Shown: one piece after another, positions 25,301 to 33,981 of the stretch
How positions within the stretch are numbered: position 1 is the first letter of the stretch
Layout of the letters: each line of letters opens with the position of its first letter
Source: Anabaena cylindrica PCC 7122
GTDB taxonomy: Bacteria > Cyanobacteriota > Cyanobacteriia > Cyanobacteriales > Nostocaceae
Assembly (NCBI RefSeq): GCF_000317695.1
Contig: NC_019771.1
Span: forward strand, 1,802,001 to 1,866,000
Length of the DNA stretch: 64,000 nt
Direction of reading: 5' to 3'
Made by a program: the position numbers and the translations under genes
The notes under the pieces: generated by a model
What the model was told of the DNA's origin: nothing
Seen by the model: the letters and a program-made list of their open reading frames with translations, nothing else
Database searches by the model: none

Positions 25301-26737
25301 CTAACCTCCTCCAAAAACCTCAACATTAGCAAATACACAAAACGGTGAACCATGTCCTACCCAAATGGCTTGATTAGGTTCTCCCTTCCCACAAAAAGGT
25401 GTTCCATACATTTGCCAATTATCAGCATTTCCTACCTGAATTAAACTGTGCCAAAATTCTGGAGTGGTGGCACGATAATTAGGATTACGGATGGTTTTAG
25501 TAAGTTTACCGTTTTCAATTAATTTTGCATATTCACAACCAAACTGAAATTTATAACGGCGATCATCTATTGACCAAGAACGGTTAGATTCCATATAAAC
25601 ACCTTGTTCTATACCGCTAATCATTTCATCAAAAGTGGCGTTTCCTGGTTCTAAATTTAAGTTAGCCATTCTGTCTATAGCTGGTCGATTCCATGAAGAA
25701 GCACGAGCGCAAGCTACCCCCGGTAAATCTGCTCTAGACTGACTTTCTAAACTGCCTAAACCCCGTTGTAATATTCCTTCTTTAATGACATATTCTTTGG
25801 TAGCTACTGCACCAGTGTCGTCAAAACCATAGCTGGCAAATTCACCTTTTACGGTGGGGTCAAAGGTAATATTCATCAAAGATGAACCATATTTGAGTTG
25901 ACCAAAATCTTCTTTAGTGACAAAACTACCTCCGGCATAGTTGCGTTCATCTCCTAAAATGCGGTCAATTTCTAAAGGATGACCAACACTTTCATGGATT
26001 TGCAGCATCATTTGGTCTGGTGCTAAAACTAAATTGGTGCGGGTATCTGGGCATTCTGGGGCTGTTAATAATTCTAATGCTTGTTCGCTGACTTTCTCCA
26101 CTTGAGACCAGAGATGATCTTGTTTTAATAGTTCCCATCCGCCTTGATAAGAGTTGGCTTCTGTGCCATTGTTAGTACGTGGCTGAACGATCGCACCATC
26201 TTGAGCGATCGCACCAAAATGATTTCCCAGGGAAAGAATTTTTTGATACACTTCTGAACCATTGCTGCTGACAAACCAAGTTTCTTTCTCGCTGGTGTTA
26301 ATTCTGGCGGTGGTTTGGACGATTTTGTCGTTAATTTTCAGCTTTTGGCAAACCCGAATCAGTAAATCGTTAATTTCTCCTGGACTAATAGCATCAAATG
26401 GTTCTACAAAAGGTGAGTTATATTCGCCTACAACCTTGGGACGTGTATTTTCATTAAATTTATATATCCACCATTCACTGGCTGCCAGTGCTTGTTTATA
26501 GGCTATTTGGGAGGCAGTTTGTAAGGATGGTAATGATAGAGAGTTGGTAGCGGCATAACCTAAACAACCATTTACCATTACTTCTAACATAGCTCCTGTG
26601 GTCAAATATTTACCGTTGCTTTTAGGTAAACCATCACGCACAAAATGAATGGATGCTGTTTCCTTGACGGCACGAATACCGATCCAATCAGCAGGAATGT
26701 TGAGATGAGCGATCGCTTTTGTTAATTCTGACCACAT
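25301..26737 (-). CDS. tldD: TldD-type catalytic subunit of the TldD/TldE protease
   Basis: 478 aa. The zinc-binding HExxxH motif is HESVGH within MLQIHESVGHPLEIDRILGDE (about 251-271). The usual C-terminal cysteine and glycine-rich segment follows (FQFGCEYAKLIENGKL, then MYGTPFCGKGEPNQ). TldD is the metallopeptidase subunit that works with TldE in a heterodimer. Start ATG 26737. Other frames inside are shadows. Confidence 0.9.
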   Translation of the reverse strand: MWSELTKAIAHLNIPADWIGIRAVKETASIHFVRDGLPKSNGKYLTTGAMLEVMVNGCLGYAATNSLSLPSLQTASQIAYKQALAASEWWIYKFNENTRPKVVGEYNSPFVEPFDAISPGEINDLLIRVCQKLKINDKIVQTTARINTSEKETWFVSSNGSEVYQKILSLGNHFGAIAQDGAIVQPRTNNGTEANSYQGGWELLKQDHLWSQVEKVSEQALELLTAPECPDTRTNLVLAPDQMMLQIHESVGHPLEIDRILGDERNYAGGSFVTKEDFGQLKYGSSLMNITFDPTVKGEFASYGFDDTGAVATKEYVIKEGILQRGLGSLESQSRADLPGVACARASSWNRPAIDRMANLNLEPGNATFDEMISGIEQGVYMESNRSWSIDDRRYKFQFGCEYAKLIENGKLTKTIRNPNYRATTPEFWHSLIQVGNADNWQMYGTPFCGKGEPNQAIWVGHGSPFCVFANVEVFGGG

Positions 26738-26866
26738 AACGCAAATTATAAAAAGATTGGTTAAGTTATTATGCTTAACACAAAAGTTATCTTATAAACA
26801 CAAATTTGGTAATTTTTTTGGCACTTAAAATATTTTACCTAGTAATTTTTACTTATTTGCCCATAG

Positions 26867-27940
26867 TCAATTATCTAACTCAACTACAGATGACTTACCT
26901 TGAGCTAACATTTTTGGACGTAGATAGAGATTTTCTAACAACACTGCGACACCAGCCACCCAAGGGGGAACAATTACAGCGCCAATAATTCCTAAAACCT
27001 GTGTTCCTCCTAATACTGCTAAAAGTTGATACAAGGGATGAACACGCACTGATGAACCGACGAGCAAGGGATCAAGAACATAACTTTCTATATTTTGAAT
27101 TACTACAAATAACAGCAGAACCCACAAAAAAGTTAATCCTCCTTCGGGAATAGCGACAATTAACGCCGGAATCGCTCCTAAGATTGGCCCGATAAAGGGA
27201 ATTAAATTTGTAAATCCAGCAATTACACCAAGTGCTAAGGCAAATTCTGATAGTCCCAAAACACTTAAACTTAGGGTGATAACGACACCTAAAATAGCTG
27301 AAACCAAAACTCGACCTTGAACATAACCCCCCATACGGCGAGAAATTGGCGCAACTTGTTCGGCTAAGTGTTGATCCCAAGGTTGGGGAAATAATTCCGC
27401 TAACCCTTTTACTAAATTGCTACTCCCAGCAACCATGTATCCAGAAATGACTAAAGCTAAAATCAGATTTACCACTCCCCCAAGAATGCCACGAGTCAAG
27501 CCGAAGGAACGCACAAGTAGCTGCTGACTAGAACTAAATACCCACTTTGTCAGGGCTTGAATATCCAGGAATTGCTCAATTGTCTCTATTTGAGTGATTC
27601 CCATTCGCAAAGCTATATTTTCAGTTGTAATCTGCAAATTTTCTAAGTATATAGGCAATTTATTAGCTAGTCGTTGGATTTGCTCAGAAACAGATGGGCC
27701 AATGATTAAGCCTGCACCTACTAATCCTGCAATTAAGCTAATATACACGACTATTACACCTAACCAACGGGGGATGCGTAATTTTTCGGCAGCATTAACG
27801 ATGGGAGCGATCGCAGATGCTAAAACCACAGCAATCATTAATGTTACCAACAAACTCTGTAATTGCCACAAGAGAATCACCAAACAACCAATTGCAACAA
27901 TGAGAAGCAGTTCTGAAAGGGAAATCTTTTTTTCTGTCAT
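26867..27940 (-). CDS. AI-2E (PerM) family transporter
   Basis: 357 aa polytopic membrane protein with about eight helices. The family marks are VVLASAIAPIVNAAEKLRIPRWLGVIVVYI split over helices 2-3, PYLSRRMGGYVQGRVLVSAILG-like segment (ISRRMGGYVQGRVLVS), and the C-terminal LDPLLVGSSVRVHPLYQLLAVLGG. AI-2E proteins are exporters of varied small molecules or ions; the substrate here is unknown. The frame extends upstream to 28036 through a TGATTGG repeat and the 3' end of cysS. The ATG at 27940 (MTEKKISLSELLL) is the credible start. Confidence 0.88.
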   Translation of the reverse strand: MTEKKISLSELLLIVAIGCLVILLWQLQSLLVTLMIAVVLASAIAPIVNAAEKLRIPRWLGVIVVYISLIAGLVGAGLIIGPSVSEQIQRLANKLPIYLENLQITTENIALRMGITQIETIEQFLDIQALTKWVFSSSQQLLVRSFGLTRGILGGVVNLILALVISGYMVAGSSNLVKGLAELFPQPWDQHLAEQVAPISRRMGGYVQGRVLVSAILGVVITLSLSVLGLSEFALALGVIAGFTNLIPFIGPILGAIPALIVAIPEGGLTFLWVLLLFVVIQNIESYVLDPLLVGSSVRVHPLYQLLAVLGGTQVLGIIGAVIVPPWVAGVAVLLENLYLRPKMLAQGKSSVVELDN

Positions 27941-27944
27941 ATTT

Positions 27945-27988
27945 GGTGATTGATGATTGGTGATTGGTGATTGGTGATTGGTGATTGA
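27945..27988. repeat. Heptamer-like tandem repeat (GATTGGT)n
   Basis: About five to six units of GATTGGT(G) separate cysS from the AI-2E transporter start. If translated upstream of the ATG it would give a spurious ITNHQSP repeat, one reason to reject the longer start. Confidence 0.8.
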
Positions 27989-28001
27989 TATTCCTGCTTC
28001 T

Positions 28002-29483
28002 TCAACGATGCCAACGAGTACCTTCGCGGCTGTCAATTAAAGTAATCCCTTTGGTTAAAAGTTGATCACGAATGCGATCGCTTTGGGCAAAATTTTTGGC
28101 TTTCCGTGCTTCCTGTCTTTGTTGAATTAAATCATCAATTTCCCCATCACTTAAACCATCTTGTTGCGGAGTTTCTGCTTCTGGTTGGGCAGTTAAACCC
28201 AAAATATCTGCTAAAGTAACTAGAGTTTGCCAGTGTTGTCGTAATTCTTCCGGGGGGGTTTTTGTTTTTCCCTGATGAACAATAATATTTCCTTCCCGAA
28301 TTAGTTCTTTAGCTAATTCAAAAATTACTGCTAATCCACCAGGGAAGTTAAAGTCATCGTCAACAGCTTCTTTAAATCTCTCAACGTAGGTATTAGGTGA
28401 CAGGTGACAGGTGACAGGTGACAGAGAAGACGAAGCTGATGAGGAAATAATTTTCTCAGTTCCCAATTCTTTACTATGCTGATAACCGAAAAGTAAACCC
28501 TCTTTTAAAGTATGCCAGCCGTTGGTTGCTGCTAAAATTGCTTCATCGGTAAAATCTATCGGCTTGCGATATTGTGCCATCATCACAAATAACCGCACAG
28601 CCATTGGATCTACACCACGATCTAGCAATTCCCGAATAGTGATAAAGTTGCCCAAAGATTTGGACATTTTTTCACCATCTACCTTCACCATACCGTTGTG
28701 TAACCAGTAATTTGCTAAAGGCTTACCCGTCACTGCTTCTGATTGGGCAATTTCGTTTTCATGATGAGGGAAAATTAAGTCAGCACCACCAGCATGAATA
28801 TCAATGGTATCACCCAAGCGATCGCGCACCATTGCCGAGCATTCAATATGCCATCCAGGACGGCCTTTTCCCCAAGGTGATTCCCACGCAGGTTCTGAAG
28901 GTTTTGCAGCCTTCCACAGGGCAAAATCAAAGGGATCTTTCTTCTTTTGATATTCCGCGTCTTCTACATTTACCCGTTCACTCGCACCGGCTTGTAAATC
29001 ATCCAACTTGCGTCCCGAAAGTTTGCCATATTCAGCAAAATTCCGCACAGAATAATACACATCACCATCAGCGGGATAAGCAAAACCTTTCTGTTCTAAA
29101 TCGTGAATTAATCGCTGAATACCGTTCATTGTATGTGTTGCACGGGGATATTCATCAGCTTCTTTAATTCCCAGCCGTGACATATCCTCAAAATATGCTT
29201 GAATATAGCGATCTGCGATCGCTTCCATCGTCGAATTCTCTTCCCGTGCGCGTCTGAGAATTTTATCATCAATATCAGTAAAATTCTGGATATAACGGAC
29301 ATCATAGCCGATAAACTGAAGGTATCGACGCACCACATCCCAGACAATACAAGCTCTAGCATGACCCAAATGGCAGTAATCATAAACCGTCACGCCGCAG
29401 TAATACATTTTAACCTTGCCAGGTTCGACGGTAGTAAATTGTTCTTGACGACGGCTGAGAGTATTGTAAATAGATAGGGTCAT
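28002..29483 (-). CDS. cysS: Cysteinyl-tRNA synthetase
   Basis: 493 aa class I aminoacyl-tRNA synthetase. Zinc ligand C29 in MYYCGVTVYD, HIGH-type motif HLGH (about 38-41), WHIECSAM near 220 and the KMSKS loop GEKMSKSLGNF are present. ATG at 29483 gives the standard MTLSIYNTLSRRQE start; an upstream extension is unsupported. Odd feature: residues about 350-366 (SSSLSPVTCHLSP) are encoded by a heptamer repeat (GGTGACA) inserted in frame in the linker between the catalytic core and the anticodon-binding part. Confidence 0.96.
   Translation of the reverse strand: MTLSIYNTLSRRQEQFTTVEPGKVKMYYCGVTVYDYCHLGHARACIVWDVVRRYLQFIGYDVRYIQNFTDIDDKILRRAREENSTMEAIADRYIQAYFEDMSRLGIKEADEYPRATHTMNGIQRLIHDLEQKGFAYPADGDVYYSVRNFAEYGKLSGRKLDDLQAGASERVNVEDAEYQKKKDPFDFALWKAAKPSEPAWESPWGKGRPGWHIECSAMVRDRLGDTIDIHAGGADLIFPHHENEIAQSEAVTGKPLANYWLHNGMVKVDGEKMSKSLGNFITIRELLDRGVDPMAVRLFVMMAQYRKPIDFTDEAILAATNGWHTLKEGLLFGYQHSKELGTEKIISSSASSSLSPVTCHLSPNTYVERFKEAVDDDFNFPGGLAVIFELAKELIREGNIIVHQGKTKTPPEELRQHWQTLVTLADILGLTAQPEAETPQQDGLSDGEIDDLIQQRQEARKAKNFAQSDRIRDQLLTKGITLIDSREGTRWHR
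28394..28424. repeat. GGTGACA heptamer array inside cysS
   Basis: Four tandem GGTGACA/AGGTGAC units lie inside the coding region and are translated as part of CysS. The same 7-mer occurs as an intergenic repeat near 5798-5822 (CTGTCACCTGTCACC). Confidence 0.8.
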
Positions 29484-29624
29484 AACAGAGTAATGCGGCA
29501 ATCTGACGATAAACAATGATAACGCAAGTTGATGACAATGGAATAAGTGAAAATTTTAACGGCTAAAAATTAGCTACCATTATTATTAGTAATACATCGT
29601 AGTCTTATCAACATCTGAAGGTAA

Positions 29625-29798
29625 AGTAGGATTCAAGCATTACCCACAACCAAACCAGTAACTTTTGAGGAATTTGTGCAATGGAAACCAGAAGAAAAGT
29701 ATTATGAATTACATCATGGAGTAATTGTGGAACTGAACCGACCTTTAGGCAATCATGAGTGGATTATTCTGTTTTTGAATGACATATATCAATCCTAA
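29625..29798 (+). pseudogene. Uma2-family (DUF820) nuclease-fold protein, truncated
   Basis: The plus frame reads IQALPTTKPVTFEEFVQWKP, then EEKYYELHHGVIVELNRPLGNHE and IILFLND. This is the N-terminus of the Uma2 family, PD-(D/E)xK-fold proteins abundant in cyanobacteria. The expected ATG before ATT-CAA is AGG, and the frame is cut about 50 codons in by the MITE starting at 29785, where the reading ends in a stop. The rest of the gene is not found downstream. Confidence 0.7.
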
Positions 29799-29918
29799 AT
29801 AAGATATGAACACCTCTTTTTTCTACCTCTGCGCTCTCTGCGTCTCTGCGGTTTGTTTTAAAAACTCCGTGATGCCTCCGGCACACTACGTGAACATAAA
29901 TCAAATAGGATTGCTATA
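29785..29918. mobile_element. MITE family B, copy 1
   Basis: 134 bp with terminal inverted repeats TATATCAATCCTAAATAAGA and TATAGCAATCCTATTTGAT (shown as read from each end). The interior includes CTCTGCGTCTCTGCGG and the REP-like GCCTCCGGCACACTACG. It is inserted in the Uma2 relic. It has no coding capacity. Confidence 0.75.
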
Positions 29919-30034
29919 TAGCCTTTCCCACTCTAGTTAGATACAAAATTACCCCTCCCCAACCCTCCCCTTGGTAAGGGGAGGGTGCGCGACAGCGCGG
30001 GTGGGGTGTATTTCATGAGCTTGGGAATGCTATA
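29917..30034. mobile_element. MITE family A, copy 3 (reverse orientation)
   Basis: 118 bp, reverse complement of the 11-kb copies, with the same central hairpin CCCTCCCCTT-ggt-type loop. It sits exactly between the two family B copies, sharing TATA at both joints. Confidence 0.85.
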
Positions 30035-30268
30035 TATCAATCCTAAATAAGATAAGCTGTTGTGCATTTAATTTGTATAAGTCTGGCGGGCAAGATGCCC
30101 ACCCCACAAGATTTAAACATTTTAGGATTATCAAATTTAGGTGCTTAACAGCTTATAAACACCTCTTTTTCTACCTCTGCGCTTTCTGCGTCTCTGCGGT
30201 TTGTTTTAAAAATTCCGTGATGCCTCCGGCACACTACGTGAACATAAATCCAATAGGATTGCTATGTA
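30033..30268. mobile_element. MITE family B, copy 2, interrupted by family C
   Basis: Same ends as copy 1 (TATATCAATCCTAAATAAGA ... AATAGGATTGCTAT) and the same interior from ACACCTCTTTTTCTACC onward. About 20 bp from its left end it is split by a 103-bp insertion at a TA. Confidence 0.75.
30053..30155. mobile_element. MITE family C, nested in family B copy 2
   Basis: 103 bp with terminal inverted repeats TAAGCTGTTGTGCATTTAAT and TAAGCTGTTAAGCACCTAAA (from each end). It is inserted at a TA in family B, whose uninterrupted copy at 29785 shows the empty site. No coding capacity. Confidence 0.7.
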
Positions 30269-30407
30269 TCCTAACTTTCCTGCTAACTAGACTTTTCAAG
30301 CTGGTATTTAAACTGGACTATTGCTTGATCATGTTACCGTAAATTAATGTCGAGTAGCTAAAATAAAGATAAGATTTAAAATACACAAAGATCCTACTTC
30401 ATTAACT

Positions 30408-31517
30408 ATGCAAACAACAGCCACCTCCGAATCTCACCCAATGGAAGCTCCCAAACAAGGTTTACCCGTCACTATTATTACAGGTTTTCTTGGTAGCGGT
30501 AAAACCACTTTACTCAATCATATTCTCACCAATCAGCAAGGTGTAAAAACTGCTGTTTTAGTCAACGAATTTGGTGAAATTGGCATCGATAACGAATTAG
30601 TAGTTTCCACCGACGAAAACATGGTGGAATTAAATAATGGTTGTATCTGTTGCACAATTAATAATGACTTAGTTGATGCTGTTTACAAAGTTCTAGAACG
30701 GGAAGAAAAACTAGATTATCTAGTTGTAGAAACAACAGGTTTAGCAGATCCATTACCTGTAGCAATGACGTTTCTGGGTTCAGAATTACGAGATTTAACT
30801 CGCCTAGATTCTATTATCACCGTAGTTGATGCCGCAAATTATAGCTTGGATTTATTCAACTCTGAAGCAGCTTTGAGTCAAATTACTTATGGAGACGTAA
30901 TTATCCTCAACAAAACTGATTTAGTTGATGAAGACACTTTGCAGTCACTGGAGAAAAAAATCAACAATCTCAAGGAAGGATCAAGAATAATTCGGACTAC
31001 AAACTCCCAGGTTCCACTTCCTTTAATTCTTAGTGTCGGTTTGTTTGAGTCTGATAAATATTTTGATGCAGAAACAGACGAACACGAACATCATGATCAT
31101 CATAATGAACATGACCATCATGATGACCATGATCATTCTACCTGTGGACATGATCATCATGACCATGAACATCATCACCATCATTCCGACCACTTAGAAA
31201 ATGATGGTTTTATCTCCATATCTTTCCAAAGTGATAAACCTCTTTCAATTAGAAAATTTCAATATTTCTTAGATAACCAACTACCCACAAGCGTCTTCCG
31301 TGCTAAGGGGATTATGTGGTTTGATGAAAGTCCCCAACGTCATATTTTCCACCTTTGCGGTAAACGCTTCACAATTGATGACGATGAATGGAAAGGTGAA
31401 AAGAAAAATCAGTTAGTGCTAATTGGTCAAAACCTTGATGAAGATACTCTAATCAAGCAGCTAGAAAACTGCATCTGTCTTCCTTCAGTTAGTCGAGGTA
31501 AAGGATTTGGGAAATAA
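30408..31517 (+). CDS. COG0523 (CobW/ZNG1-type) metal chaperone GTPase with His-rich loop
   Basis: 369 aa G3E-family GTPase. Walker A is GFLGSGKTT (26-34); the metal-binding CxCC is C79-I-C-C82; VVETTGLADP is the switch/Walker B region; LNKTDL is the base-specificity motif. Between the GTPase and the C-terminal CobW_C domain (about 269-357) lies an exceptionally His/Asp-rich insert at about 226-262 with some 20 histidines. Family members deliver zinc or cobalt to client enzymes; the His-rich insert suggests zinc or nickel buffering. No Zur-type operator or cobalamin gene is adjacent, so the metal is inferred. Confidence 0.92.
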   Translation: MQTTATSESHPMEAPKQGLPVTIITGFLGSGKTTLLNHILTNQQGVKTAVLVNEFGEIGIDNELVVSTDENMVELNNGCICCTINNDLVDAVYKVLEREEKLDYLVVETTGLADPLPVAMTFLGSELRDLTRLDSIITVVDAANYSLDLFNSEAALSQITYGDVIILNKTDLVDEDTLQSLEKKINNLKEGSRIIRTTNSQVPLPLILSVGLFESDKYFDAETDEHEHHDHHNEHDHHDDHDHSTCGHDHHDHEHHHHHSDHLENDGFISISFQSDKPLSIRKFQYFLDNQLPTSVFRAKGIMWFDESPQRHIFHLCGKRFTIDDDEWKGEKKNQLVLIGQNLDEDTLIKQLENCICLPSVSRGKGFGK

Positions 31518-31560
31518 TTATTAGTTCGGTAGGTTGGGTTGACACAAGGAAACCCAACAT

Positions 31561-31650
31561 TCAAAAACTTTTCGGTTCAAAAAATTGCTGAAAGCCTTTT
31601 ATAATTAATTCTTCTTTCAGTTTTTTATCTCCTGTCCACAATAAACTAGT
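31561..31650 (-). pseudogene. PIN-domain toxin C-terminal relic
   Basis: The minus strand reads TSLLWTGDKKLKEELIIKGF, then QQFFEPKSF and stop. LWTGD-KL...L-KGF is the C-terminal motif of one group of PIN-domain proteins. Everything upstream is missing: the relic abuts a truncated MITE family A copy at 31645. Confidence 0.55.
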
Positions 31651-31747
31651 TAGATACAAAATTACCCCTCCCCAACCCTCTCCTTGGTAAGGGGAGGGTG
31701 CGCGACAGCGCGGGTGGGGTGTATTTCATGAGCTTGGGAATTGCTAT
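31645..31747. mobile_element. MITE family A, copy 4 (one end missing)
   Basis: 103 bp in the same orientation as copy 3. The terminal TATAGCCTTTCCCACT is absent and the match begins at ACTAGTTAGATAC; the other end GGGAATTGCTATA is intact. It separates the PIN relic from the phosphatase gene. Confidence 0.8.
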
Positions 31748-31765
31748 AGATAGAATTAGTATCAC

Positions 31766-33526
31766 TCATTTAACCGCAGCTAATTGAGTTTGATGGATGT
31801 GGATTTGATCTACCAAACCATTAACCCCCGGAACATCAAAACCATAATTCTTAAAACCTTTACCAATAAAATTAGTTAAAACTTCCGCACCTTTACCTTG
31901 ATAGTAAACAGGAACTGGACGGTTAGCATGATTTCCCCAACCATATTTGATTTGAGGTTCAGAACCCCAAAAATGACCTGCTTTTGTAGGATCAAATTCA
32001 GCGGTTAAAGCTTCTGCACCTTTACCTTTTAGAAGTTCCTCAAAATTGGGATTTAAAGTTAGATAATGGTCATGGTCAGCAGTAACAATCAGGAGGTTAT
32101 TTTCCCAACCACCGTTGTTTTTAATCCAGTCAATTGTAGTTTGGACAGCTTGATCAAAATCCAATACTGTCCCAATTAAATTATCTAGGTTATCATCATG
32201 GGCAGCCCAATCAATATCACCACCTTCTACCATTAACCAAAATCCGTCTTTGTCTTTAGATAAAACTGCTAAAGCGGCTTTTGTTAAATCTTTGAGAGTG
32301 GGATTTTCGTTAATTTCTTTAGCAATAAATGATTTATCTGTTTCTCCAGGAAGTAAGGGACGGACTGTGTCAGGTTTTTGTCCTTGAGAAGAAAACAGAG
32401 AAAAGATACTCAAACCTGTATTGCTGTAGTCTCCGTTAGCTGTACTAACAGGGAGATTTCCTTCTTGTCCTCGCGCTCCATATAATCCTAATAGACGCTG
32501 ATTCTTATTTGGATCTAACTTACTCGCAGTAGCCACTAATTTAGCAGCAGCATCTTTCCCCCTTTCTAAAAATGTATAATTATAGCGGTTTTGATTGGGG
32601 TTTTTACTCAATTCTGCATAGGTCGATTTAGTGATATATTCAAATTTTGTCGGTGGTTCTACTCCCGCTGGTAAAGATTGACTACTCGAACCTGTGAGAG
32701 GATGACCACCACCTAAAATCACCGTCGGTTGATAAATGCGGAGTTCTTGCTGTAAAATGCTGTCTAAAGTCGGGTAATCACTATCATATTTATTCCGACG
32801 ATTAACATTAGCTGCTGCTGCACCAGGAGTAGCATGATCAATCGGGACAGAAGTGACAATCCCTGTAGATTTACCAACATCAGCAGCAGTTTTGAGAATT
32901 GTTTCTAGCGGTTTTTCAAATATATCTACTGAAATAGCGTTATTATAGCTTTTAACTCCGGTATAAAGTGTAGTTGCTGTATTCGCTGAGTCAGGATAAC
33001 TGTGTTTGATATATTCAGGATCATTTCCAGGTGTCCAAGGATTGATCCCACCACGAATCGGATCATAACCAACTAAGTTACCAACTGCATTAGCAATGGG
33101 ATTTTCTGCACCACCTGATGGTTTATTCCCTGGGTTAAATATGGGTTGAAATTTGAATCCTGGTAAAACAGGACTACCACCTGTAATAGAAATAGAGTTA
33201 GTTAATGCAGAGTTGCTGGTGTTGAAAACGCCATTACCAGGAGCAACAGTTGTACCATAGGTTGTAGCTAGGGCGTAATTGTCCAGGGTTTGAAAGCTCA
33301 GTCCTTCTCCCTTCCCTGATGTATAATTATATCCTTTGGTCATAGCCGCAGCGCGAGCCATTTCCCAACCCATACCATCCCCAATCATGATAATTACGTT
33401 TTTGGTTGTGGTTGTTACTGGGGTAGAATTAGCAGCGATAGCTCCGACTATAATAATTACCAGGGTTAAGATACCAGCTAATAAACTGCTCGTTAAGCGA
33501 AATTGTGAACTAGATTTAACTGCCAT
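31766..33526 (-). CDS. Alkaline phosphatase (PhoA superfamily), exported
   Basis: 586 aa. An N-terminal hydrophobic signal/anchor (SSLLAGILTLVIIIVGAIAA) precedes the metal-binding start IIMIGDGMGWEMARA (Asp). The nucleophile serine is in PDSANTATTLYTG, GGDIDWAAHDDN gives Asp/His ligands, TADHDHYLTLN the DH pair and WGNHANRPVPVYY the final His. It would hydrolyse phosphate monoesters in the periplasm or outside. ATG 33526 is preferred; a start 48 nt upstream would put polar residues before the signal. No Pho box was recognised. Divergent from psb28 across 69 bp. Confidence 0.93.
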   Translation of the reverse strand: MAVKSSSQFRLTSSLLAGILTLVIIIVGAIAANSTPVTTTTKNVIIMIGDGMGWEMARAAAMTKGYNYTSGKGEGLSFQTLDNYALATTYGTTVAPGNGVFNTSNSALTNSISITGGSPVLPGFKFQPIFNPGNKPSGGAENPIANAVGNLVGYDPIRGGINPWTPGNDPEYIKHSYPDSANTATTLYTGVKSYNNAISVDIFEKPLETILKTAADVGKSTGIVTSVPIDHATPGAAAANVNRRNKYDSDYPTLDSILQQELRIYQPTVILGGGHPLTGSSSQSLPAGVEPPTKFEYITKSTYAELSKNPNQNRYNYTFLERGKDAAAKLVATASKLDPNKNQRLLGLYGARGQEGNLPVSTANGDYSNTGLSIFSLFSSQGQKPDTVRPLLPGETDKSFIAKEINENPTLKDLTKAALAVLSKDKDGFWLMVEGGDIDWAAHDDNLDNLIGTVLDFDQAVQTTIDWIKNNGGWENNLLIVTADHDHYLTLNPNFEELLKGKGAEALTAEFDPTKAGHFWGSEPQIKYGWGNHANRPVPVYYQGKGAEVLTNFIGKGFKNYGFDVPGVNGLVDQIHIHQTQLAAVK

Positions 33527-33595
33527 AGGTGAAATGCCTGCTCTATGATGAGAGAATATTACATTAATGATCACAAAAGTTTAAATTCATTCATC

Positions 33596-33931
33596 ATGGC
33601 GAAAATTCAATTTTCTAAAGGCGTTGACGAAGAAGTAATTCCAGAGGTACGCTTAACGCGATCGCGCAGTGGTGATCAAGGTACAGCAACATTTATCTTC
33701 ACCAATCCGCAGATTTTGGCACAAGGTAGCAACGAAGAAATCACCGGGATGTACATGATTGACGAAGAGGGGGAAATGATCACCCGTGAAGTTAAGGGTA
33801 AATTTGTCAACGGTAAACCAGAAGCTTTAGAAGCAATTTACCTTATGAAAACCCCTGAAGAATGGGATCGCTTTATGCGGTTTATGGATCGCTATGCTAA
33901 TGAAAACGGACTGGGATTGAGCCAATCATAG
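33596..33931 (+). CDS. psb28: Photosystem II assembly factor Psb28
   Basis: 111 aa Psb28 (Psb13/Ycf79) protein: MAKIQFSKGVDEEVIPEVRL, GTATFIFTNP, then MYMIDEEGEMITREVKGKFV and the helix PEEWDRFMRFMDRYAN. Psb28 binds the cytoplasmic face of PSII assembly intermediates at CP47/cytochrome b559 and protects them. ATG 33596 gives the usual start; in-frame codons back to 33545 add a non-family peptide. Confidence 0.95.
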   Translation: MAKIQFSKGVDEEVIPEVRLTRSRSGDQGTATFIFTNPQILAQGSNEEITGMYMIDEEGEMITREVKGKFVNGKPEALEAIYLMKTPEEWDRFMRFMDRYANENGLGLSQS

Positions 33932-33981
33932 AGTAGTCATTAGTCTTTGGTCATTGGTTATTGGCTAAAAATTAAATATCC

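Larger units (their letters stand above)
29517..30407. other. Relic and mobile-element region before the CobW-type gene
   Basis: About 890 bp without an intact gene. It holds in order a Uma2-type relic, MITE family B copy 1, MITE family A copy 3, MITE family B copy 2 with family C nested in it, and about 140 bp of AT-rich promoter DNA of the downstream GTPase gene. Confidence 0.75.

Noticed and set aside
30073..30342. 89-aa frame across the MITE cluster
   Set aside because: It runs through MITEs C and B and has no protein resemblance.
31533..31558. Hairpin GTTGGGTT...AACCCAAC after the CobW-type gene as terminator
   Set aside because: No T-run follows; it looks like part of an interspersed repeat (GTAGGTTGGGTT) rather than a terminator.
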